NCBI GenBank assembly: GCA_937893205.1
Contig: CALBJU010000368.1
Span: 1-13,413, forward strand
Source: an uncultured Bacteroidota bacterium
GTDB lineage: Bacteria; Bacteroidota; Rhodothermia; Rhodothermales; UBA10348
Direction: 5' to 3'
Length of the DNA stretch: 13,413 nucleotides
Shown: positions 1 through 7,479 of the stretch, in pieces
Layout of the letters: every line of letters begins with the position of its first letter
Position numbering within the stretch: the first letter of the stretch is position 1
Notes under the pieces: model-generated
Database searches by the model: none
Seen by the model: only the letters and a program-made list of their open reading frames with translations
Told to the model about the DNA's origin: nothing
Position numbers and translations under genes: made by a program

Positions 1-1
1 C

Positions 2-1042
2 TTGGTTGAATTGATGCAGCCTGAGGGAAAGCTCGACGAATTAGGAGCCTTTAAAACGCTTGAGCAGTTCATTATCGAAAACCAGATTGCGTACGAGGAG
101 TCGACGGGATCGTTTTCGAGATTACTGAGAGATATCAGTGTTGCCGCAAAGCTCGTGAACTGGCATATGCGCAGGGCAGGAATTGTGGATGTGTTCGGGA
201 GTACTGGAGAGATAAATGTCCAGGGTGAGGTCCAACAGATAATGGATGCCTTGGCGCACAAAGAGTTTGTCCGTGCTCTACGAAGGGGTGGGGAGTGCTG
301 CCTGATCGGTTCTGAAGAGCATTCAGAGGCTATTCCCATTCGGGCGGGGGTCGAAAGTGAGGGCAAGTATATCGTGCTTCTGGATCCTCTGGACGGATCT
401 TCAAACATCGAGGTCAATGTATCTGTGGGGACCATCTTCAGTATCTACCAACTGCCGGAAGGCGTGACTGAGCCGTCTGTCGAGCACGCTCTTCAGCCCG
501 GAGAAAAACAGGTGGCAGCCGGATATATTGTCTACGGGAGCTCCACTATCCTGGTGTACACGACCGGCCACGGTGTGAACGGTTTTACTCTTGATCCGGC
601 CATCGGAGAATTCCTGCTCACTCACCCCAACATTCGAACGCCTCGAGACGGGGGGATGTATTCTATAAACGAAGGCAACTATGAAAGTTTTGATGCCGGA
701 CTGAAAAAATATATCAAGTGGATGCAGGAAGAGAGCCCCGAAGATGGCAGGCCTCTCAGTACGCGTTACATCGGCTCGTTTGTGGCTGATTTCCACCGTA
801 ACCTCCTGAAAGGCGGCCTCTATATGTATCCAGCTACCCATAAAAATCTGAATGGGAAGTTGCGTCTTATGTACGAAGCCAATCCTCTGGCGTTTATTGC
901 AGAGCAGGCTGGTGGTGCGGCGTCTACCGGACACAAACGGATAATGGAGATCGAACCCGAGAAACTCCACCAGAGAACGCCTGTCTACATTGGAAGTCCT
1001 GACATGGTGCGGACTGCTGAGAAGTTTCTAAATGGGGTTTGA
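2..1042 (+). CDS. fbp: Class I fructose-1,6-bisphosphatase, 5' end uncertain
   Basis: This enzyme hydrolyses fructose 1,6-bisphosphate to fructose 6-phosphate and phosphate, the committed cytosolic step of gluconeogenesis. The class I family is recognised along its whole length. The N-terminal TLEQFIIENQ block is near residue 19, NVQGEVQQ near 72, and the metal-binding DPLDGSSN at about 128-135 is followed by VNVSVGTIFSIY. YSINEGNY lies near 220, TRYIGSFVADFHRNLLKGG near 254-272, and the family signature GKLRLMYEANPLA near 285-297. The C-terminus is complete. The frame is open to the left edge, so the start is unresolved: TTG at 2, ATG at 14 (342 residues, the more usual length) or a codon outside the window. 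I see no Shine-Dalgarno before the ATG at 14. The next gene, thrB, begins 22 bases after the stop, so co-transcription is likely. The identity is very secure; the start is not. Confidence 0.96.
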   Translation: MVELMQPEGKLDELGAFKTLEQFIIENQIAYEESTGSFSRLLRDISVAAKLVNWHMRRAGIVDVFGSTGEINVQGEVQQIMDALAHKEFVRALRRGGECCLIGSEEHSEAIPIRAGVESEGKYIVLLDPLDGSSNIEVNVSVGTIFSIYQLPEGVTEPSVEHALQPGEKQVAAGYIVYGSSTILVYTTGHGVNGFTLDPAIGEFLLTHPNIRTPRDGGMYSINEGNYESFDAGLKKYIKWMQEESPEDGRPLSTRYIGSFVADFHRNLLKGGLYMYPATHKNLNGKLRLMYEANPLAFIAEQAGGAASTGHKRIMEIEPEKLHQRTPVYIGSPDMVRTAEKFLNGV

Positions 1043-1064
1043 GATCTGACGTCCTGATCCAGCA

Positions 1065-2000
1065 ATGACCAATTTCACATCAGCTTGGGCTCCGGCATCA
1101 CTTTCCAACCTGGGACCGGGATTTGACGCACTGGGAGTCGCCCTCACCAAGTGGGGAGATACGGTCTCCATCACCCTTCTAGAGGGAAGTGAAATTCGGG
1201 TATCCTTCGCCCGGGGCAGTAAATGGACCGGTCCTACCGATGCCAAACGGAACACGGCCTCGGTTGCAGCAATCGAGGTGGCAAAAATGGTTGGCTACCA
1301 TGGCGGAATCTCCATTGAGATCGATAAGGGATTTCGCGCCGGTTCTGGCATTGGTAGTTCCGCAGCCAGTGCTGTTGCAGCGGCGGTGGCGATGAATGGA
1401 GCGACGGGAGGGACCCTCTCAAAAGAAGACCTCATACCGGCAGTTATGAAAGGAGAAGCTATCGTCTCGCACTCCATTCACGGCGACAACGTACTACCCT
1501 CTCTTCTGGGCGGATTTATTCTTCTCCAGTCCTCATCGCCTGAAGGCTTTATGCGTATCGAAGGCGCGTCGGATATATGCTTTGCTGTCCTACTTCCGGA
1601 ATTGGAGGTGCTAACCATAAACGCACGCGAGCACCTACCGGATTCGATTCCCCTGACTCGCGCCGTTGATCATGCTGCCCGACTGGGTCTCCTCATAAAT
1701 TCGATCAACACCAACGATACGGCAGCTATTGGAGCCCTGATCATGAGCGACGACCTGATAGAGCCTACTCGCTCGCAGCTACTTCCTCCGTATCAGCGCA
1801 TAAAGGAAGCTGCACTTGCGGCTGGGGCGGCGGGTTGCGCGCTGTCGGGCTCCGGGCCCGCGATGTACGCTGTGTGTGGATCTTCAAGTGATGCGAGCCG
1901 AGTAGCAGAGGCCATGGCAACCGCGTGTCGTGATGCTGGATATGAGTGCGCATCGATTACAGATTCTGTAAATCTGACAGGAGCCACATTGACGAAATGA
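1065..2000 (+). CDS. thrB: Homoserine kinase (GHMP kinase family)
   Basis: Homoserine kinase phosphorylates homoserine with ATP to give O-phosphohomoserine, the penultimate step of threonine synthesis in the cytosol. At 311 residues it has the normal family length. It opens with the substrate-binding SAWAPASLSNLGPGFDALGV block at about residues 6-25. The GHMP nucleotide-binding loop is AGSGIGSSAAS at about 92-102. HSIHGDNVLPSLLGGFIL forms the central segment, and ALSGSGPAMYAV near the C-terminus is GHMP motif 3. The proline that usually precedes the glycine-rich loop (PxGSGLGSS or PGSGIGSS) is replaced by RA. The GSGIGSSAAS form resembles Bacteroidota ThrB as I remember it. The start is the ATG at 1065, with no obvious Shine-Dalgarno. 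It lies between fbp and thrC with 22-base and 9-base gaps, consistent with one transcript. Identification is secure because thrC follows directly. Confidence 0.96.
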   Translation: MTNFTSAWAPASLSNLGPGFDALGVALTKWGDTVSITLLEGSEIRVSFARGSKWTGPTDAKRNTASVAAIEVAKMVGYHGGISIEIDKGFRAGSGIGSSAASAVAAAVAMNGATGGTLSKEDLIPAVMKGEAIVSHSIHGDNVLPSLLGGFILLQSSSPEGFMRIEGASDICFAVLLPELEVLTINAREHLPDSIPLTRAVDHAARLGLLINSINTNDTAAIGALIMSDDLIEPTRSQLLPPYQRIKEAALAAGAAGCALSGSGPAMYAVCGSSSDASRVAEAMATACRDAGYECASITDSVNLTGATLTK

Positions 2001-2009
2001 TGGCACTCC

Positions 2010-3305
2010 ATGGCTGAAATTAGATATCGAAGTACGAGATCCTCAGGTAAGACGTTTTCTATCGGAGAGGCTCTTGAGAGCGGTCTGGCACCAGACGGGG
2101 GGCTGTTTCTACCCCTCTCGTTTCCCAGGATTGAAATTGCAGACCTTCCAGAGGATTCGTTCGCGTCGTGCAGTCTCGAAATCTTTTCTCGTTGGCTGAA
2201 GGGCACTGAGTTTGAAGACTCGTTTGAGTCGGTACTGAAGGACGCACTCAACTTTTCGGTTCCAATCGTCGAACTGGATCGAAACGTGTTCGTGATGGAG
2301 CTTTTTCACGGACCTACCCTGTCATTCAAGGATTTCGGTGCAAGAACTATGGCAAGGCTCCTGGGACGACGGCTCGAGCGCACCGGAAAGCGGATCACAA
2401 TCATGGTGGCGACTTCCGGGGATACAGGAAGCGCTGTGGCAGACGGCTTCGCTGGAATAGAAGGAATCGATGTGGTGTTGCTGTTTCCGGAGAACCAGGT
2501 CAGTCGCGTGCAAGAAAGGCAGCTCGTAGTCAAGCGGCCGGGCGTGCATGCCTTCCGGGTAAGGGGCACGTTCGATGATTGTCAGTCACTGGTGAAGTCA
2601 GCTTTTACGAATCCTGAGCTGAGGGACGTGTCCCTTTCGACAGCAAACTCGATAAATATTGGTCGGCTTCTCCCTCAGATGCTGTATTACATGTGGGCCG
2701 TTAAAACCTTGGGTAGCAACGATCTGCAGATGATCGTGCCCAGTGGTAATTTAGGAAATCTGACAGCGGGGGTATTCGCATCACTTTCTGGAATGGCCAC
2801 GTCCGGATTTCTCGCGGCGCACAATAAGAACGATTTTTTCCCAAACTTTCTTACAGACCCGTCGGCTTCGTTCAAGCCCTCTGTTCGGACGGATTCCAAT
2901 GCCATGGATGTCGGCGCGCCCAGCAATTTCGAACGTCTATCTTCGCTTTTGACGCGCGACGAAATGACAGGGTTGATAGCAGCTGTATCGATCTCTGACT
3001 CTGATACCAGGCTGTCAATGAAGCGTATCTATGAGGACGCTGGCTACGTCTCTGATCCGCATACTGCGGTTGGGTTGGAAGCGCAGCGAAATTCAGAGGG
3101 CGGGCAGCGGTCCAAAGGGCCGTCACTGGTGCTTTCGACAGCGCATCCGGCCAAATTCCCGGAGATCGTGTCTGAAGTACTTGGCATAAATCCCGAAGTG
3201 CCGTCCCAACTTTCAAAGCTTAACGCCCTGCCTACTTCGTGCCAGACGATTGATGCAGACAAGGATCAATTTGCTCAAGTAATCCTCGAGCTCGCCCACG
3301 TTTAA
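2010..3305 (+). CDS. thrC: Threonine synthase (PLP-dependent)
   Basis: Threonine synthase converts O-phosphohomoserine and water to L-threonine and phosphate, using pyridoxal phosphate. The 431-residue length fits the long ThrC class found in E. coli, Bacteroidota and fungi. An N-terminal GLAPDGGLFLP block is at about residues 25-35. The cofactor lysine is K107 within HGPTLSFKDFGAR. ATSGDTGSAV at about 134-143 and PSGNLGNLTAG at about 244-254 form the phosphate and cofactor binding loops. TANSINIGRLLPQ (211-223) and SNAMDVGAPSNFER (296-309) are family hallmarks. The start is the ATG at 2010, 9 bases after the thrB stop, which makes translational coupling plausible. The TAA stop at 3303-3305 overlaps the stop of the opposing M23 gene, leaving no room for a conventional intergenic terminator. 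Neither thrA nor hom is in the window. Confidence 0.97.
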   Translation: MAEIRYRSTRSSGKTFSIGEALESGLAPDGGLFLPLSFPRIEIADLPEDSFASCSLEIFSRWLKGTEFEDSFESVLKDALNFSVPIVELDRNVFVMELFHGPTLSFKDFGARTMARLLGRRLERTGKRITIMVATSGDTGSAVADGFAGIEGIDVVLLFPENQVSRVQERQLVVKRPGVHAFRVRGTFDDCQSLVKSAFTNPELRDVSLSTANSINIGRLLPQMLYYMWAVKTLGSNDLQMIVPSGNLGNLTAGVFASLSGMATSGFLAAHNKNDFFPNFLTDPSASFKPSVRTDSNAMDVGAPSNFERLSSLLTRDEMTGLIAAVSISDSDTRLSMKRIYEDAGYVSDPHTAVGLEAQRNSEGGQRSKGPSLVLSTAHPAKFPEIVSEVLGINPEVPSQLSKLNALPTSCQTIDADKDQFAQVILELAHV

Positions 3306-5056
3306 CGCCGAAAGGATACTGAGAGGTGGGACTCGTTATTCTTGTTGTCCTTCACGTAGACGTCCAGGATGTGTGATCCCCTGGAAACTCTACCATCGAA
3401 TCTGTGGCGCAGCAGAGAGTATTTCGCGTCATACTGAAACAGAACCCACTTTCCGTCAATCTGACCGCGATAGCTCTGAATGCCACTCAGATCGTCCCGA
3501 ATTCTAATCCGGATTTCGCCACTTGCCGACATGTTCTTTCCCTGAGAAATGTTGAGCCCTCTGATAGATGGCGGCTCGTCGTCCACGGTAACCGCGTAGT
3601 TTCCAAATTCACTGATTCGTGTCGTGACGGCGCCGTCCTTGAACTCGCCGCCGGCGGAAGACAATTTTCCGTCGCCTTTAACACCCACGATGAGGGCCTT
3701 GGACCTGAGCTCTGTCGGCAATTCAGATGCGTTCAAGGTTAGGGTCATCCATTTGTGCACCGGAACACTCGTTTCATGCAGCTGATGGACGTCAGAGTAT
3801 AGTCCGGTGGGACGATTCATCAGTCGGGAATAAGAGAACTCAGCCGCGCTGTAGAATGCGCCAGCCGGGGCTGTTAAGAGTACATCCTCCCGACCAAAGG
3901 TAAACGCGCGATCGGGACCGAACGCAAGATCGGCAGGCACGGCCCTGGGTGTGTCCACGATTCTTGACTCAACTCCGTAGACAGAAAAATCAAATTGAGA
4001 GAGATTACAGGCTGAATCCTCGACACGATAGGTCAAGTCGTACACCTTGTCGACTTCGAGGTCGAGGAGTCCGTTGCCATTAGTCTCATAAAGCGGAAGT
4101 TGATTGCCCGGAAGTAAGTGACTTCGTTGGACCCATCGTCCGGAAGTACGATGCTCGTCGTAGTCTACGTGGGCATTGATATAGCGGGTCTGGTCGAAAG
4201 AAAATCTATCCATTACGGACTGAAAAAGCGTATATGGGCCGTTTTTTAGATTTATCCGATAGGTACCCAGTCTGCTGTTCGAGCCGTTGTGATAGTCGTG
4301 TGTCTGGATGCCGAAACCAATTCGCCCAGAAGCTTCGATCCGATTTACCCGGCTCATCACGATTCTTCCATCCCGTCTCGTCAAATCAATGAAGGCACTT
4401 TCTCCGGCACTGACGACTCGCCATCCTCCCGTTCGAGAATCTCTGAGCCTGAGCAGCGATCCATCTCCAATGGGGTACACTTTGAATCGATAAATACGTG
4501 GGGGAATAGTGTCTTTGATATTCAGACCCCATAGGATGGGATTTACCGGCCATCCGGTCCTTTCATCCCTTATTTCGAAGTGGAGGTGCGGGCCAGCAGA
4601 GCTTCCTGAATTGCCCGACATAGCAATGATTTCCCCCTGTGAAACGGGAAACTGGCCTCGATCAGGGAAACTCTGCACGGCGAACGACTCCTGGCTGTAT
4701 TGAAGAGTCTTGATGTATTCGCCGAGTATGTCGTTGAATCGATCCAGATGCGCGTAGACCGTCATGTATCCATTTGGATGCGAGATGTACAGGGCATTAC
4801 CATATCCGCTGGGAGAGACCACTATTCTGGAAACCCAACCGTCTGCCGCAGCATAGACTCTGTATCCGGCCCGGCCCTGCGTCTTGATGTCCAGCCCTGC
4901 ATGAAAATGGTTGGCTCTCATTTCGGCGAAGCTGCCCGCAAGAAGAAGTGGAATTTTGAGCGGAGAGTCGAAATAAGTGTCCGGATATGGATCCGGATTC
5001 ACACTGCCAAATAAAAGGAGTGCCAGGAAGGATATCAGGAAGCCACGCAATTTCAT
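3302..5056 (-). CDS. Exported M23 (LytM-type) peptidase with long C-terminal extension
   Basis: This is a predicted periplasmic or envelope zinc metallopeptidase of the M23 family, whose members cut peptidoglycan cross-links or stem peptides. The N-terminus (residues 1-20) is a short basic segment followed by a hydrophobic stretch, a convincing signal sequence. The LytM domain covers about 38-170 and keeps every expected residue: H52 and D56 (FHAGLD) and H159 (HLHFEI) as zinc ligands, with H103 (YAHL) and H157 as catalytic histidines. About 35 residues inserted between YAHL and the GNSGSSAGPHLHF segment match the Bacteroidota form of this protein as I remember it. The remaining 400 or so residues are not catalytic. 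The last 75 look like a beta-sandwich domain (DDLSGI near 525, DVYVKDNKNNES near 565), possibly for substrate or partner binding. The start codon is ATG at 5056, 21 bases from the divergent membrane-protein start. With intact catalytic residues it is probably an active hydrolase, but its exact bond specificity cannot be read. Confidence 0.9.
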   Translation of the reverse strand: MKLRGFLISFLALLLFGSVNPDPYPDTYFDSPLKIPLLLAGSFAEMRANHFHAGLDIKTQGRAGYRVYAAADGWVSRIVVSPSGYGNALYISHPNGYMTVYAHLDRFNDILGEYIKTLQYSQESFAVQSFPDRGQFPVSQGEIIAMSGNSGSSAGPHLHFEIRDERTGWPVNPILWGLNIKDTIPPRIYRFKVYPIGDGSLLRLRDSRTGGWRVVSAGESAFIDLTRRDGRIVMSRVNRIEASGRIGFGIQTHDYHNGSNSRLGTYRINLKNGPYTLFQSVMDRFSFDQTRYINAHVDYDEHRTSGRWVQRSHLLPGNQLPLYETNGNGLLDLEVDKVYDLTYRVEDSACNLSQFDFSVYGVESRIVDTPRAVPADLAFGPDRAFTFGREDVLLTAPAGAFYSAAEFSYSRLMNRPTGLYSDVHQLHETSVPVHKWMTLTLNASELPTELRSKALIVGVKGDGKLSSAGGEFKDGAVTTRISEFGNYAVTVDDEPPSIRGLNISQGKNMSASGEIRIRIRDDLSGIQSYRGQIDGKWVLFQYDAKYSLLRHRFDGRVSRGSHILDVYVKDNKNNESHLSVSFRR

Positions 5057-5077
5057 TGCTCAATTACGGTTCGCGAT

Positions 5078-6136
5078 GTGAAAGGAAATACTTTACTCAA
5101 CATCTCAGTCGGCACGATAGCCGTTTTTGTACTGGGGGCTGTGCTTTTACAGCTGAAGACAGTATTGATGCCGTTTGTCATAGCGACACTGCTCTCGATT
5201 ATTTTTAAACCCATAATTCTTGGACTCAAGAAAAGGAAGATACCAACCTTTGCAGCGCTGTTTGGTGTACTGATTCTATTTTCATTGTTCCTGTTTCTGC
5301 TGGGGTGGGTTGTGTTCGCGAGCGTGGATACGTTCGTAAACGAATTGCCAAAGTATGAGGCAAAGATATCCGTTATTGTTGCGAATACAGAAGCTACGCT
5401 CATGGGGTGGGCTGAGCAATTCAATATTGAGGTGACAGATTTCAAATGGAGCGATGCAATTGAGATCTCTTCCGTCACTTCCGCTCTTACAACAGGACTT
5501 GGATCGTTCATCAGTTTCATAACAACGACCTTTCTGGTTCTCCTGTTTATGCTCTTCATTCTCGCGTCCAGCGGCGAGTTGTCTAGCAAGGTTCGGGAGG
5601 TATATCCGACCCAGCATGCGGACTGGATGGCATCCGTATTGAAGACCGTTGACTCGCAGGTTCGACAGTATCTTGTCACGAAAACGATTGTGAGTCTCGG
5701 TACGGGGGTTCTTACCTGGCTCGTTCTGCTGATTCTCGGAGTCGATTTCCCACTCGTATTTGGATTCATCGCCTTCATCCTGAACTACATTCCCAATATT
5801 GGAAGCACGATAGCAGTTCTGTTTCCCTTCGCGCTCACCCTTTTGCAATTCGAGACTCTTGGAGTTCCGGCGATGGTAATCCTGGGACTCGGTGGAATTC
5901 AGGTGGTTATGGGTAACGCCATCGAGCCAAGAATCATGGGCTACACGCTGAACATCAGTCCGCTGTTGATTCTTGTGTCTCTCATATTCTGGGGCTGGCT
6001 CTGGGGCATATGGGGAATGGTGCTCGCAGTACCAATGATGGCGACCATCAAAATCGTCATGGAGAATCTGGAAGCTACTCGGCCCCTCGCGCGACTGATG
6101 GGAGGGCGTGGCAGAGGAGCAAGGAATCAGAGCTGA
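5078..6136 (+). CDS. AI-2E/PerM-family multi-pass membrane transporter
   Basis: This is an inner-membrane protein of the AI-2E (PerM/TqsA, formerly UPF0118) family. Members export or move small molecules such as autoinducer-2, or act as cation/proton antiporters, so the substrate is unknown. The 352 residues have about seven or eight hydrophobic segments, near 10-27, 29-48, 56-82, 140-164, 203-222, 224-255, 264-280 and 292-325. A hydrophilic region at about 83-137 is probably extracytoplasmic. Family hallmarks are NYIPNIGS at about 236-243, EPRIMG at about 283-288, and a Trp/Gly-rich WGWLWGIWGMVLAVP near 305-319. The tail is basic (GGRGRGARNQ). The start is taken as GTG at 5078, because the ATG at 5076 is in another frame and is followed by a stop, and no in-frame ATG precedes the first membrane span. 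There is no clear Shine-Dalgarno. Its 3' end overlaps the end of hutF by 10 bases. Confidence 0.9.
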   Translation: MKGNTLLNISVGTIAVFVLGAVLLQLKTVLMPFVIATLLSIIFKPIILGLKKRKIPTFAALFGVLILFSLFLFLLGWVVFASVDTFVNELPKYEAKISVIVANTEATLMGWAEQFNIEVTDFKWSDAIEISSVTSALTTGLGSFISFITTTFLVLLFMLFILASSGELSSKVREVYPTQHADWMASVLKTVDSQVRQYLVTKTIVSLGTGVLTWLVLLILGVDFPLVFGFIAFILNYIPNIGSTIAVLFPFALTLLQFETLGVPAMVILGLGGIQVVMGNAIEPRIMGYTLNISPLLILVSLIFWGWLWGIWGMVLAVPMMATIKIVMENLEATRPLARLMGGRGRGARNQS

Positions 6137-7434
6137 GGAATCCCCGCGACAAAGACTTGATCGATCAGGTCTTTTCCACCGGCATAGATGTAGCTGTTCA
6201 AGACTTCGTCGGCGCTCAGGTCTTCCGTCAGGGCATGAGAAGTGCTCAGAGCTACGAAATCAGCGTGGCTTTGAGGCTCAATCCGGCCAACCGGTAAGCC
6301 GGAGGCCAGACGCCCACCTTCACAGGCGCGCTGGTATAATCGTGTTCCTGAACCCAGCGAGGCGTCAAACTGAAACACGTTTCTCCTCCGATGAAGGAGA
6401 CGGCTTGTATAGTCAAGTAATCTTACCTCTTCTACGGGAGAGACGCTCGTGTTGCTGTCAGATCCAATTGCCCAGGATCCCGACAGGCCTGCATATTTTT
6501 CAAACGGAAAGTGGCCGTCACCGAGATCTGCTTCCGTTGTCGGACACAGGCCAACTGTGGCACCACTTTGAATAATGCCGGACATTTCAGAATCGGAAAT
6601 ATGGGTTGCGTGGATCAAACACCATGACTGATCAACCTCCATTGACTCCAAAAGCCATTCAACAGGACGTTTTCCGGTTGCGAGCATACACTCGTTGATC
6701 TCACGGGCTTGCTCAGATACGTGAATGTGCACGGGCGAGCCCGGAGCAGTTTCCCGGCGATGATCCAACAAGTCTCTGAGAGCGTCGTAACCCACGGCCC
6801 GAAGAGAGTGAGGGGCGTAGCCAACGCTCTGGAGTCTGCTGAGATTCATCTCCGCGCGAAGATGATCGATCAAACCCAAATACACGGGGGTATCCAGTAC
6901 AAAAGAGCGCTGGTCCTGGCTGCTTGGTTGATTTCCAAACCCAGCCTGCTGGTAAAGCACGGGGAGCAGGAGAAAACGAATACCCACCTCACCGGAAGCC
7001 CTCAGTAGGGCATCGCACATGAGAGCAGGAATCTCAGCATTCGATCGATCGATGGCGCCGTGTGTGTAATGAAACTCACAGACGGTGGTATACCCATTCC
7101 GTAGGAACTCATTGAACACACGTACTCCAGCAGAGTGTTGTGTTACTGGAGTCATCTCGGCGGCGGTGGAATACATGAGTGTGCGCCAAGACCAAAAGTC
7201 ATCCCCTGGTTTTGAAAACCTGTGAGTTCTTCCTGCCAGACTTCTCTGAAACGCGTGGGAATGAACATTTATCATCCCGGGGATAAGCAGATCGACCCGA
7301 TTGACATCTTTAGCTGGAGCAATTGCCGTAATCACACCGTCGTGATCAAACTGGATGCTCACATGCTGATGCCATCCATCGGGGAGGAGGGCCCAGTCAG
7401 CGGAAATCTGTTGAGAGGGTGCGAAATCACTCAT
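6127..7434 (-). CDS. hutF: Formimidoylglutamate deiminase (HutF, amidohydrolase superfamily)
   Basis: HutF hydrolyses N-formimino-L-glutamate to N-formyl-L-glutamate and ammonia, the fourth step of the five-step histidine degradation route. It is a zinc-dependent cytosolic amidohydrolase. At 435 residues it is close to family length. The metal site is visible as HSH (H58, H60) in PGMINVHSHAFQRSLAG, followed by the HutF-typical DDFWSWRTLMY (78-88). Further ligands and active-site residues are H238 in VHIHVSEQ, H275/H278 in LIHATH, and D326 in IGSDSNTSVSPVEE. CEFHYTHG (119-126) and YAPHSLRAV (206-214) also match the family. The specific FWSWR segment favours HutF over guanine deaminase or other paralogues. 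The start is ATG at 7434. It is the last gene of the minus-strand run, 45 bases after moxR, and its 3' end overlaps the opposing membrane-protein gene. No other hut genes are in the window, so its link to its neighbours is positional only. Confidence 0.92.
   Translation of the reverse strand: MSDFAPSQQISADWALLPDGWHQHVSIQFDHDGVITAIAPAKDVNRVDLLIPGMINVHSHAFQRSLAGRTHRFSKPGDDFWSWRTLMYSTAAEMTPVTQHSAGVRVFNEFLRNGYTTVCEFHYTHGAIDRSNAEIPALMCDALLRASGEVGIRFLLLPVLYQQAGFGNQPSSQDQRSFVLDTPVYLGLIDHLRAEMNLSRLQSVGYAPHSLRAVGYDALRDLLDHRRETAPGSPVHIHVSEQAREINECMLATGKRPVEWLLESMEVDQSWCLIHATHISDSEMSGIIQSGATVGLCPTTEADLGDGHFPFEKYAGLSGSWAIGSDSNTSVSPVEEVRLLDYTSRLLHRRRNVFQFDASLGSGTRLYQRACEGGRLASGLPVGRIEPQSHADFVALSTSHALTEDLSADEVLNSYIYAGGKDLIDQVFVAGIPQL
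6152..6175 (+). terminator. Possible intrinsic terminator inside the hutF 3' end
   Basis: A near-perfect inverted repeat lies 15 bases after the membrane-protein stop. Arm AAGACTTGA (6152-6160), loop TCGA, and arm TCAGGTCTT (6165-6173) form a 9-bp stem with one G-T wobble, leading into a run of four T. On the minus strand the same sequence forms a hairpin followed by only three T. The stem is weak in G+C and the T-run short, so it may be an inefficient or bidirectional terminator. It is embedded in hutF codons for KDLIDQVF, so coding constraint is an alternative explanation. Confidence 0.35.
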
Positions 7435-7451
7435 GACTGAAGGTAGTCATG
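7432..7451 (-). promoter_or_regulatory. Inverted repeat covering the hutF start codon
   Basis: A perfect 7-bp inverted repeat, CATGACT (7432-7438) and AGTCATG (7445-7451), has a 6-base loop and spans the hutF ATG (7434-7432). In the hutF mRNA the start codon would sit in the 3' arm of this small hairpin. It could lower translation initiation or be a protein-binding dyad. It could also be chance, since no Shine-Dalgarno or other regulatory context is visible. Confidence 0.3.
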
Positions 7452-7479
7452 GTGGCTCGTGCTGCCCAATTGAATGCGA

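Noticed and set aside
401..970. 189-residue open frame opposite fbp
   Set aside because: Antisense shadow of a strongly conserved enzyme; no motif, no plausible start context.
5053..5778. 241-residue open frame on the minus strand, opposite the AI-2E-family gene
   Set aside because: It lies entirely antisense to a gene with clear family motifs, has no recognisable domain and is rich in Ser/Thr/Asn as expected from reverse-reading a hydrophobic protein.
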